From Microcaldota archaeon (GTDB taxonomy: Archaea; Micrarchaeota; Micrarchaeia; Micrarchaeales; CABMGC01): a DNA stretch of 27,156 nucleotides. The translations under genes were made by a program, and so were the position numbers. The stretch covers positions 1-27,156 of the forward strand of contig DAHVAU010000053.1 in the NCBI GenBank assembly GCA_027314465.1, written 5' to 3'. The stretch's first letter is position 1. Each line of letters opens with the position of its first letter. Under the pieces are notes generated by a model. That model had not been told where the DNA came from and ran no database searches. It saw only the letters and a list, made by a program, of their open reading frames with translations. Below are positions 8,158 to 14,699 of this stretch, in pieces.

Positions 8158-8230
8158 GCAATCATACCAAGAATTATGGTGCCAAAAGACCGTCTGGGGC
8201 CCATATTCAGCAATAAGCATATGTACAGCA

Positions 8231-8242
8231 ATAAATATATAT
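8231..8242. promoter_or_regulatory. AT-rich element between rpoL and rps19e
   Basis: ATAAATATATAT lies in the 137-nt divergent spacer. On the minus strand it reads ATATATATTTAT, about 80 nt before rpoL; it could be the rpoL TATA box with a leader of roughly 50 nt. The rps19e promoter is better placed at 8264. Confidence 0.4.
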
Positions 8243-8263
8243 CTAATGCATGACATATTACCG

Positions 8264-8269
8264 TTAAAT
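8264..8269 (+). promoter_or_regulatory. TATA box for the rps19e cluster
   Basis: TTAAAT is centred about 28 nt before the rps19e ATG. It resembles the box at 1066 and predicts a nearly leaderless transcript. Confidence 0.5.
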
Positions 8270-8294
8270 CCTGGACTTCTAAAGGCGTTATTGC

Positions 8295-8711
8295 ATGGCA
8301 AATGTATTTGAGGCAGATCCGCAGAGCCTAATAGGCGCTGCGGCGGAGAAGCTCAAGGCTGCGGGCATACCGAAGCCTGATTACGTGACGTATGTGAAGA
8401 GCGGCCCTGGGAAGGAGAGAGTGCCCCAGAGCGCTGATTTCTGGTACGTGAGGTGCGCCTCTGTGCTCAGGCAGGTATACCTGAACGGGCCCATAGGCAT
8501 CTCAAAGCTCAGGACCAAGTACGGCAGCAAGAAAGGTCACGTGATGACAAGGCACCACCACTACAGGGCAGGAGGAAGCATAATAAAGGACGCATTCGAT
8601 GCCCTTGAGAAGAAGGGATACGTGAAGGTCACAAAGCAGGGAAGGGTCATAACGCCTAGCGGAAAGTCCTTCCTTGACAAGCTCTCTGCGCAGACCCTGA
8701 AGGGTGGCTGA
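8295..8711 (+). CDS. rps19e: 30S ribosomal protein S19e
   Basis: A 138-residue S19e of archaeal/eukaryotic ribosomes, needed for small-subunit maturation in eukaryotes. Signature parts are PQSADFWYVRCASVLRQVYL, GPIGISKLRTKYG, HHHYRAGGSIIKDAFDALEK and GYVKVTKQGRVITPSGKSFL, the winged-helix core with its conserved basic face. It is the first gene of the cluster that continues with pdcd5, rpl39e, rpl31e and eif6, the usual archaeal order. Confidence 0.95.
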   Translation: MANVFEADPQSLIGAAAEKLKAAGIPKPDYVTYVKSGPGKERVPQSADFWYVRCASVLRQVYLNGPIGISKLRTKYGSKKGHVMTRHHHYRAGGSIIKDAFDALEKKGYVKVTKQGRVITPSGKSFLDKLSAQTLKGG

Positions 8712-8712
8712 C

Positions 8713-9018
8713 GTGCCTGATGAGGCTGACGAGCAGGAGCGGCTGCGCAGGCAGCAGCTCGAGAAGCGCCTGCAGGCGATGCAGCTTGAGCAGCAGAAGC
8801 GCAGCGCCATAAAAAAGCTGCTCACCCCTGATGCGTATGACAGGCTCTCGAACGTGCGCGTATCAAGCCGCGAGCTGTACTCGCAGGTCGTGGACCTGCT
8901 GCTTGCAATGGCGCAGCAGGGCAGGATATCCTCAATAATAACTGAGGCTCAGCTCAAGCAGATACTGGCAAGGTTCACTACCAGAAATGAGCCTTCCATA
9001 GAGTTCAGGCACAAGTGA
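8713..9018 (+). CDS. PDCD5-family DNA-binding protein
   Basis: A 101-residue archaeal relative of human PDCD5/TFAR19: a long charged N-terminal helix rich in Glu, Arg and Gln (QERLRRQQLEKRLQAMQ), then the three-helix core with LLTPDAYDRLSNVR and the tail ILARFTTRNEPSIEFRHK. Archaeal members bind double-stranded DNA; the cellular role is unclear. GTG 8704 is also in frame and overlaps the S19e stop, but GGTGG at 8703-8707 lies 5 nt before GTG 8713, which I prefer. Position directly after rps19e is conserved across archaea. Confidence 0.88.
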   Translation: MPDEADEQERLRRQQLEKRLQAMQLEQQKRSAIKKLLTPDAYDRLSNVRVSSRELYSQVVDLLLAMAQQGRISSIITEAQLKQILARFTTRNEPSIEFRHK

Positions 9019-9024
9019 TAGTAA

Positions 9025-9474
9025 ATGGTGTTCAGGTACCAGCGCACTGTAGATCGCGCATTAAAGGACTTAGGCATGGAGCAGAGGGCCATAGCATCGT
9101 TACTGCGAGCTCCGGATGCAGTGACAAGAAACTACATGGCTATAGTGCTGTTCAACCTTGGCAACAGCACTGCCCCCAGCTCATCCGCCAACAGGCTGCA
9201 GAAGGGCATAACTGCCGAGAACCTATTCTACCAGTATATCGGCAAGCAGGTGGACATGCCAGACTCGCTGGCAGTGCTTGACAGCATAGCCGCCCTGGTA
9301 AGGCTCGGGCACGCACGCATAACCAATGCAGATTCGAATGCCGTGGCAGAAGGCAGCAAGGCACCGGAGTATGCAATCACCGAATCGGGCCGCGTCTGCA
9401 TCGGAAGCATAAGGTGGGTGGGCATCGAGCTCAACGGGCAGCGCAGATCTGTGCAGGAAAGCAAGGTCTTATAG
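9025..9474 (+). CDS. Hypothetical protein inside the ribosomal cluster
   Basis: A 149-residue protein I do not recognise. The N-terminal half looks helical (YQRTVDRALKDLGMEQRAIA, NYMAIVLFNLGNST), followed by ENLFYQYIGKQVDMPDSLAV and LVRLGHARITNADS, then a C-terminal part that could be a winged-helix wing or a small beta sheet (PEYAITESGRVCIGSIRWVG). No membrane helix or metal site is visible. It begins 6 nt after pdcd5, with GTGAT 5 nt before its ATG, and lies before rpl39e, where many archaea have no extra gene. Its setting suggests a translation or ribosome-assembly role, but that is inference. Confidence 0.65.
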   Translation: MVFRYQRTVDRALKDLGMEQRAIASLLRAPDAVTRNYMAIVLFNLGNSTAPSSSANRLQKGITAENLFYQYIGKQVDMPDSLAVLDSIAALVRLGHARITNADSNAVAEGSKAPEYAITESGRVCIGSIRWVGIELNGQRRSVQESKVL

Positions 9475-9484
9475 AGTTTTGCGG

Positions 9485-9506
9485 AATATAGATTAACTAT
9501 TATATA
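9485..9506 (+). promoter_or_regulatory. Candidate internal promoter before rpl39e
   Basis: AATATA at 9485-9490 is centred 28 nt before the rpl39e ATG, and a second box, TTATATA, lies at 9500-9506. GGGAG follows at 9508-9512. The ribosomal block may have its own promoter here in addition to the one before rps19e. Confidence 0.45.
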
Positions 9507-9515
9507 GGGAGCAAG

Positions 9516-9674
9516 ATGAGCAAGAAATCGCTTAACATGAAGAGAAGGCTTGCGAGCAAGCGCAAGCAGAACAGGCGCATACCTGTGCTGGCTACGGTAA
9601 GGACGCACAGGCGCCTTGTGAACAACAAGTTCCAGAGGGACTGGAGAAGGAGAAAGCTCAGGATAAAGGAGTGA
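9516..9674 (+). CDS. rpl39e: 50S ribosomal protein L39e
   Basis: A 52-residue, very basic protein matching L39e in length and pattern: an N-terminal KKSLNMKRRLASKRKQNRRI, then PVLATVRTH and the closing FQRDWRRRKLRIKE with the family's W-R-R-x-K-L ending. L39e lines the nascent-peptide exit tunnel. It is only 4 nt before rpl31e, the normal archaeal pairing, and is preceded by GGGAG. It is short enough to be missed by ORF callers. Confidence 0.93.
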   Translation: MSKKSLNMKRRLASKRKQNRRIPVLATVRTHRRLVNNKFQRDWRRRKLRIKE

Positions 9675-9678
9675 TACC

Positions 9679-10278
9679 ATGGCAGCCACTACACCATCAT
9701 CAGCAACAACCACTGCGACAGTGAGGTTCAGAAAGACTCTGACAGCGGGCAGGTCCACAAAGAAGAGGCAGAGGGCATCGGGATACCTAAGGGAGTACGT
9801 TGCAAGGTTCGGCAAGGCGGATCCAAGCACCATATCAATAGACCCAAAGCTTAACGAGTACATAATGAGCACAGTGGTCGGAACCGGAAGCTCAATACAG
9901 ATAGAGATAACCAGAAGCGCAGGCAAGATCAGCGTAAGGCGCGCAGGCGCTGCACAGCAGCCTGCGCCTGCAGCTGCGCAGTCCAAGTCCGCAAGCCAGG
10001 CACAGGCCGGCAAGGAGGGCTTCCCTCAGGAGGCCGCCAAGAAGCCTGCCCAGCACAAGACCGAGGCCAAGGCAAAGTCCACCGAGAAAAAGCAGGCGGC
10101 TGCAGACGGGGAGAAGGCTTTACCTGCTGCTCCAGAGGAGGCAAAGCCGGTAAAGGAAGGCGCAGTGCAGGGCGCGAAGCCCAGGCAGGCCAGTAAGGCG
10201 CAGACGCGCGAGGTCCAGCCAGATGCAGAGAACACTGCGGTGCCAGAGACTACGAAGCCTCCAGCGCCAGGCAACTAA
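9679..10278 (+). CDS. rpl31e: 50S ribosomal protein L31e with a long disordered tail
   Basis: The core (about residues 14-87) is L31e: ATVRFRKTLTAGRSTKKRQR, then YLREYVARFGK, ISIDPKLNEYIMS and IQIEITRSAGKISVRR. L31e sits at the exit-tunnel rim of the large subunit. Residues 88-199 are a low-complexity tail rich in Ala, Lys, Gln, Pro and Glu with no predicted fold. Archaeal L31e is normally about 80-100 residues, so the tail more than doubles it. GTGAT 3 nt before the ATG supports the start. The gene is followed 9 nt later by eif6, as in other archaea. Confidence 0.92.
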   Translation: MAATTPSSATTTATVRFRKTLTAGRSTKKRQRASGYLREYVARFGKADPSTISIDPKLNEYIMSTVVGTGSSIQIEITRSAGKISVRRAGAAQQPAPAAAQSKSASQAQAGKEGFPQEAAKKPAQHKTEAKAKSTEKKQAAADGEKALPAAPEEAKPVKEGAVQGAKPRQASKAQTREVQPDAENTAVPETTKPPAPGN

Positions 10279-10287
10279 GGTCAAGAG

Positions 10288-10956
10288 ATGGGCATAGCAA
10301 AATCTACGATAGGCAACAACAGCTTTATTGGTGCGTTTGCTATAGCCACCGACTCGTACATGCTGGTCTCTTCAATAGCCACAAAGACAGAGCGCACCAT
10401 TCTAGAGGAGAACCTGGGATGCAGACCAGTGGTCGCATCTGTAGACGGATCTGGGCTCATAGGCATATACGCTCTGGCAAATTCCAGGTGCATAGTGCTG
10501 CCCCAGATGGCAGACAGGTCCGAGGTGCAGCACCTGAAAAAGAGCCTTCCCGGAGTGAGCGTGGAGATACTCGAGACTGACCTCAATGCGCTGCGTAACA
10601 ACGTGCTTGCAAACGACAGGCTTGCGATAATAAATCCAGAGTACAGCAGGGCAGAGGCCAAGAAGATAGGCGATCTGCTTGGCGTGGAGGTGATAGAGCG
10701 CCATATAGGGGGCTTTAGCACAGTCGGGGCTAACAATGTGCTCACTAACAAGGGCCTTGCGCTCAACAACAGCGCAACAGATGACGACATAGAGTTCGTA
10801 AAGGGCCTGGGCATAGTATACGCCCAGACAACCGCAAATCTGGGATCGATGAGCCTTGGACTATGCACTGTTGCAAACTCGAACGGAATTGTGGCAGGCG
10901 ACCAGACCACGGGATTCGAGCTTACAAGGTTCTCCGAGGGCCTTGACATAGAGTAG
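10288..10956 (+). CDS. eif6: Translation initiation factor 6 (aIF6)
   Basis: A 222-residue factor that binds the large ribosomal subunit and blocks joining to the small one. The five-fold pentein repeat is visible as recurrent glycine- and asparagine-rich turns: GNNSFIGAFAIATDSYMLV, GSGLIGIYALANSRCIVLP, ALRNNVLANDRLAIINPEYS, TVGANNVLTNKGLALNNSAT and LCTVANSNGIVAGDQTTGFE. Length matches the archaeal family. GGTCA lies a few nt before the ATG. It closes the ribosomal part of the cluster. Confidence 0.95.
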   Translation: MGIAKSTIGNNSFIGAFAIATDSYMLVSSIATKTERTILEENLGCRPVVASVDGSGLIGIYALANSRCIVLPQMADRSEVQHLKKSLPGVSVEILETDLNALRNNVLANDRLAIINPEYSRAEAKKIGDLLGVEVIERHIGGFSTVGANNVLTNKGLALNNSATDDDIEFVKGLGIVYAQTTANLGSMSLGLCTVANSNGIVAGDQTTGFELTRFSEGLDIE

Positions 10957-10969
10957 CTCTGCACAAGCC

Positions 10970-10975
10970 TTTTAA
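10970..10975 (+). promoter_or_regulatory. TATA box for the deoxyribosyltransferase gene
   Basis: TTTTAA within CTTTTAAGCG starts 28 nt before the ATG at 10998 and predicts a leaderless mRNA. The same TTTTAAGCG occurs at 20361, with the same spacing, before the Cgi121-like gene. Confidence 0.55.
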
Positions 10976-10997
10976 GCGCAGAGCCTAATCTACTCTC

Positions 10998-11471
10998 ATG
11001 AAGAAGCTGTCCGTGTATATAGCAAATCCTCTTGGGTTCTCTGATGCCGGGAGATACTGGCTGGGCAGATACCTTGTGCCAAAGCTCTCGCACGCCGGCA
11101 TCAGTGTCATCAATCCGTGGGGCCCTACAATGGGCATGTCATCGGCGCAGCTCAGGGCCAGAGCAGTGAGTATGACAGGTAAGCAGGCTCTGGTCATGGG
11201 CGAGCAGAACATGGGCGACATACGCCGCTCGGATGCGGTACTGGCCGTACTTGACGGCACTGATGTTGACAGCGGCACTGCGGCAGAGGTTGGCTACGCC
11301 GCAGGCATAGGCAAGAGGATCGTAGGATACAGGGGCGATTTCAGGCTCTCCTCTGACTGCGTGTCAGTGGCCGTGAATCTGCAGGTGCAGGCATTCATAG
11401 AGGTCTCAGGAGGCCGTGTGCACTACACCGTGGATGATGCAATAGCGGATCTGGCGGCCTTTAGGGCGTAG
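10998..11471 (+). CDS. Nucleoside 2-deoxyribosyltransferase family protein
   Basis: A 157-residue protein of the nucleoside 2-deoxyribosyltransferase fold. The N-terminus has SVYIANPLGFSDAGRYWLGR, where this family binds the deoxyribose, followed by ISVINPWGP. The core motif is DAVLAVLDGTDVDSGTAAEV (catalytic-loop region), then GYAAGIGKRIVGYRGDFR. Such enzymes swap or hydrolyse bases on deoxynucleosides or deoxynucleotides in salvage or pool cleaning. A DNPH1-like hydrolase role is also possible. It has its own leaderless-type promoter and sits between eif6 and pfdA, where many archaea have rpl18a. Confidence 0.82.
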   Translation: MKKLSVYIANPLGFSDAGRYWLGRYLVPKLSHAGISVINPWGPTMGMSSAQLRARAVSMTGKQALVMGEQNMGDIRRSDAVLAVLDGTDVDSGTAAEVGYAAGIGKRIVGYRGDFRLSSDCVSVAVNLQVQAFIEVSGGRVHYTVDDAIADLAAFRA

Positions 11472-11491
11472 GGCGCGCACCCTCGATACCC

Positions 11492-11499
11492 TTATATAA
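11492..11499 (+). promoter_or_regulatory. TATA box for pfdA-ftsY
   Basis: TTATATAA is centred about 30 nt before the prefoldin ATG. GTGAT at 11518-11522 gives a ribosome-binding site 3 nt before the start. Confidence 0.6.
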
Positions 11500-11525
11500 T
11501 TTCATGCGATTGTATATGTGATTAG

Positions 11526-11966
11526 ATGGCCGAATCCACGAACGCTCCCAATGCAAATGAGGTTATAGCGCAGCTCAGGTACCTGCAGGGGCTCTACGGC
11601 CAGCAGTACGAGAACATTCAGAACAGCATAGCTTCATACTCAATGAGCGCCACTGCGCTGCAAAGGAACATGGAGCTGCTGGAGAGCTACGGCTCAGTGC
11701 AGAACTCAAGGATAATGCTCAGCGGCGAGGGCGGCGTATACATCCCAGGAAAGATAGAGAAGTCGGAGACGGTGCTCACGTACGTGGGCGGCGGATACCT
11801 TATAGAGCAGCAGCCCCAGCAGGCACTCGGCTTCCTGAGGGAGAACCAGAAGAAAGGGGAGCAGCTCCTAAGCCGCATGCTCTCTGAGAAGAAGAAGCTC
11901 GAGGGCGATCTCATGGACATAGAGTACAAGCTCAACGCCCTGGCCTACCAGGAACAGCAGCAGTAG
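11526..11966 (+). CDS. pfdA: Prefoldin subunit alpha
   Basis: A 146-residue prefoldin alpha subunit. Archaeal prefoldin is an alpha2-beta4 hexamer that hands unfolded proteins to the thermosome. The two coiled-coil helices are visible at about 10-55 (EVIAQLRYLQGLYGQQYENI) and about 100-142 (ENQKKGEQLLSRMLSEKKKL). Between them are the beta hairpins of the jellyfish body, with IMLSGEGGVYIPGKI and VLTYVGGGYLIEQ, the latter a hallmark of alpha-type prefoldin. It is 10 nt before ftsY, the standard archaeal neighbour. Confidence 0.93.
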   Translation: MAESTNAPNANEVIAQLRYLQGLYGQQYENIQNSIASYSMSATALQRNMELLESYGSVQNSRIMLSGEGGVYIPGKIEKSETVLTYVGGGYLIEQQPQQALGFLRENQKKGEQLLSRMLSEKKKLEGDLMDIEYKLNALAYQEQQQ

Positions 11967-11976
11967 GGTAATTCTG

Positions 11977-13275
11977 ATGTTTGAGGGCCTCAAGAAGAAG
12001 TTCTCTAGTTTTGTAGACTCGCTGTCAAAGAAGGAGCAGCAGAACGCCGCGCAGCAGCAGGCGCACGAGGCGCCTGTCCAGGAACAAGATACCGCGCCCA
12101 GAGAGCAGATGCAGGTAAAACATGAACCGGTCCATAGCAGGGCTAAACCTGTAGAACCAACTACCGCGCCCAGAGAGGAGCAGCAGCGCAAAGAGCACGG
12201 AATAGCGCGGCATGCAGACACTGCCCATCAGGCGCCTGCAGTCCGGCACCAGCAGCCCCAGCAGCCTCAGCAGCCCGTGCGCGAGATGCCCCGATCTGAG
12301 GAACGCGCAGAGAATATCGCCGCAATGCAGCCTCCAGAGCCCCAGACTCACCGCCAGGAGCGCAAGGCGCCAAAGGTCTCTGCGACTACGCGCATAAAGG
12401 GATTAATATTCGGGCAGGTGAGGATCAGCGAGAAGGACGCGCAGCCGTTCATAGAGGAGCTTAAGATCGGCATGCTCCAGTCAGACGTCAACTACGATGT
12501 CGCCGAGAGAATAGCCGAGGGCATACGCAGCAGCCTTGTCGGGCGCCAGGTGGACTCGCGCGACATAAACTCCGAGATACTCGGCACCATGCGCAGCTCC
12601 ATAATGGGCGTGCTTACAAAGGCATCGCCGCTTGACATGGTCTCTTCGATAAAAAGCAGCGCCGTAGGCAATGCTCTTCCATTCAAGATACTCTTCCTCG
12701 GTCCCAATGGAGCAGGAAAGACAACAACAATGGCGAAGGTGGCCAGCCTGCTTATACATAGCGGCATAACGTGCGTGATGTCTGCAAGCGACACGTTCCG
12801 CGCCGCTGCAATAGAGCAGACGGCATTCCACGCAGGGAAACTTGGCATAGGGGTGATCAAGGGCACATACGGCGCAGATCCCGCAAGCGTGGCGTTCGAT
12901 GCCATATCCCATGCAAAGGCACACGGCATAATGGCAGTGCTTATAGACAGCGCCGGCAGGCAGGAGACCAACAAGAGCCTGATAGAGGAGCTAAAGAAGA
13001 TGTCCAGGGTCGCAAAGCCTGACATGAAGATATTCATAGGCGAGAGCATATCAGGGAATGCGCTGCTTGAGCAGGTGAAGGCGCTCAACGAGGCCGTGGG
13101 CCTGGACGGCATAATACTAACCAAGCTTGACGTGGATGCCAAGGGCGGCAACACCCTCTCGATACTCAGCGATACGACTGTGCCAATACTCTTCTTCGGC
13201 ACTGGGGAGAAGTACACCGACATGATCGCGTACGACCCCAAGTTCATAGTGGACAACATGCTGCCGGCAGGCTGA
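11977..13275 (+). CDS. ftsY: Signal recognition particle receptor FtsY
   Basis: A 432-residue SRP GTPase that receives ribosome-SRP complexes at the membrane. Residues 1-16 form a short amphipathic start (MFEGLKKKFSSFVDSL). Residues 20-135 are a hydrophilic region rich in Gln, Pro, His and Glu, containing a degenerate repeat. The NG domain follows: N-domain helices from about 139, P-loop GPNGAGKT (242-249), DTFRAAA (272-278), DSAGR (324-328, usually DTAGR), TKLD (382-385) and GTGE (408-411). The tail FIVDNMLPAG fits FtsY. Its RNA partner, 7S RNA, is encoded at 23.2 kb in the same window. Confidence 0.95.
   Translation: MFEGLKKKFSSFVDSLSKKEQQNAAQQQAHEAPVQEQDTAPREQMQVKHEPVHSRAKPVEPTTAPREEQQRKEHGIARHADTAHQAPAVRHQQPQQPQQPVREMPRSEERAENIAAMQPPEPQTHRQERKAPKVSATTRIKGLIFGQVRISEKDAQPFIEELKIGMLQSDVNYDVAERIAEGIRSSLVGRQVDSRDINSEILGTMRSSIMGVLTKASPLDMVSSIKSSAVGNALPFKILFLGPNGAGKTTTMAKVASLLIHSGITCVMSASDTFRAAAIEQTAFHAGKLGIGVIKGTYGADPASVAFDAISHAKAHGIMAVLIDSAGRQETNKSLIEELKKMSRVAKPDMKIFIGESISGNALLEQVKALNEAVGLDGIILTKLDVDAKGGNTLSILSDTTVPILFFGTGEKYTDMIAYDPKFIVDNMLPAG
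12090..12177 (+). repeat. Degenerate 72-bp duplication in the ftsY linker
   Basis: The 16-mer TACCGCGCCCAGAGAG occurs at 12090-12105 and again at 12162-12177, exactly 72 nt apart and in frame. At protein level, TAPRE recurs 24 residues apart with similar Gln, Lys and His spacing after it. This suggests an old internal duplication of a 24-residue unit in the disordered linker. Confidence 0.6.
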
Positions 13276-13307
13276 TGCACGCCGCCAGCCATTCACCGTC
13301 TGCGCAC

Positions 13308-14699
13308 CTAGCCTTTGTTGTACGCCTGGCGTCTGGGACTGAGCACCTTGTCCAGTTTCTTGGCGTCCATTATCTTGTGCTCGAGGCAGACCTGCCTGAC
13401 GCTCTTGCCCTGCCTGTACGCGCTCCTTGCTATCCATGCGGCCTTTGCGTAGCCTATGTACGGGCTAAGCGCAGTTGCAAGCGATATGTCCATCTCTATG
13501 TGCCTGGATATGTTGCGCAGATTCGGTCTAATGCCAGAGACGCACTTTCTTGAGAATGCCCTAATAGCGTTCGACATGATGCGTACCGAGGATATGAGCT
13601 CGTAGGCAACCACCGGAGTGAATACGTTTATCTCAAGCTGGCCGCCGTTGGCGGCTTCTGTGACAGTGGTGCACTTGCCTATCACGGTTATGCATACCAT
13701 GTTCATCATCTCGGCCATGCTTGGATTGATCTTTCCAGGCATTATCGAAGAGCCGGGCATGATCGAGGGAAGCGTCACCTCGCCCATCCCTCCGACCGGC
13801 CCGGAAGTGAGTATGCGCAGGTCGTTTGCTATCTTGTTTATCGATGTCGCAGCCTCCTTGAGCGCGTCAGCGACTGCCAGCTCCTCAAGCCTCTGCTGCA
13901 TCATGGCGAACCTGTTGCGTGCTATGCGAAAGCGCGCTCCGGTGATTATGTTTAGCTGCGCAACCGCAATGCGCGCATACGTGTCGTCGGCATTTATCAT
14001 CGTGCCCACCGCAGTGCCTCCCAGCGGTATCTCAAGCAGCCTTGCCTGCGCAGTCTTTACCATGGAGACTGAATTCGCAACGGCTGATGCATATCCCGAG
14101 AATTCCTGCCCAAGAGTTATTGGCACTGCGTCCTGCAGGTGCGTTCTGCCTATCTTGATTATGTGCCTGAACTCGGCGGCCTTCCTGCCCAGTGACCCCT
14201 TAAGTTCCACAAGCGCAGGAATAAGGTGCCTTTCTATTGCAAGATATGTGGCAATGTGCACCACTGTCGGCATTGTGTCGTTGGTCGACTGCGACATGTT
14301 GACGTGGTCGTTGGGATGGACCAGCCTGTACTCCCCGCGCCTTCCGCCCAGTATCTCTATCGCCCTGTTTGCTACCACTTCATTAACGTTCATGTTAAGC
14401 GATGTGCCTGCGCCTGCCTGGAAGACGTCTATCGGGAACTGGTCGTCAAGCCTGTGCGCCAGCACGTCGTTGCACGCCCTTATTATCGCCCTTGCTATGC
14501 GCGCGTCTAGCTTGCCGTCCTTCATGTTCGCAATCGCAGCTGCCTTCTTTAGCATTGCATACGCGTGCGCAAGCTCCAGCGGCACTCTCGTGCCTGAGAC
14601 GCTGAAGTTCTCAATAGTCCTCTCGGTATCCGACCCGTAGTACGCCTGGGCAGGCACCTTCACTTTGCCTATCACATCCTTCTCTGTTCTGTATCTCAT
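13308..14699 (-). CDS. aspA: Aspartate ammonia-lyase (class II fumarase/aspartase family)
   Basis: A 463-residue lyase. The signature GSSIMPGKIN (316-325) holds the catalytic Ser loop. Two motifs favour aspartase over fumarase: QAGAGTS (94-100; fumarase usually QTGSGTQ) and SQSTND (136-141; fumarase SSND). GRTHLQDAVP (184-193), NGGQLEINVF and LSPYIGYAKAAWIA are also seen. Aspartase releases ammonia and fumarate from aspartate; fumarase hydrates fumarate to malate. Activity is inferred from motifs only, and both fit the neighbouring sdh genes. ATG 14699 shares one base with the sdhB stop, with GGTG 5 nt before it; the TTG just upstream is less likely. Confidence 0.8.
   Translation of the reverse strand: MRYRTEKDVIGKVKVPAQAYYGSDTERTIENFSVSGTRVPLELAHAYAMLKKAAAIANMKDGKLDARIARAIIRACNDVLAHRLDDQFPIDVFQAGAGTSLNMNVNEVVANRAIEILGGRRGEYRLVHPNDHVNMSQSTNDTMPTVVHIATYLAIERHLIPALVELKGSLGRKAAEFRHIIKIGRTHLQDAVPITLGQEFSGYASAVANSVSMVKTAQARLLEIPLGGTAVGTMINADDTYARIAVAQLNIITGARFRIARNRFAMMQQRLEELAVADALKEAATSINKIANDLRILTSGPVGGMGEVTLPSIMPGSSIMPGKINPSMAEMMNMVCITVIGKCTTVTEAANGGQLEINVFTPVVAYELISSVRIMSNAIRAFSRKCVSGIRPNLRNISRHIEMDISLATALSPYIGYAKAAWIARSAYRQGKSVRQVCLEHKIMDAKKLDKVLSPRRQAYNKG

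Noticed and set aside
9228..10013. 261-residue open frame on the minus strand
   Set aside because: It covers the ends of three plus-strand genes, including rpl39e and rpl31e, and shows no motif. It is a shadow frame.
10281..11093. 270-residue open frame on the minus strand
   Set aside because: It is antisense to eif6 and the start of the deoxyribosyltransferase gene; no family pattern.
12492..13292. 266-residue open frame on the minus strand
   Set aside because: It is antisense to the FtsY GTPase domain and carries no recognisable motif.
13618..14640. 340-residue open frame on the plus strand
   Set aside because: It is antisense to the lyase gene, whose motifs are unmistakable. The translated sequence is low in charged residues and lacks any family pattern; it is a shadow of the high-GC third positions.
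13308..14699. Class II fumarase as the primary call
   Set aside because: QAGAGTS and SQSTND agree with aspartases rather than the QTGSGTQ and SSND of fumarases. The call stays motif-based, so fumarase is kept as an alternative.
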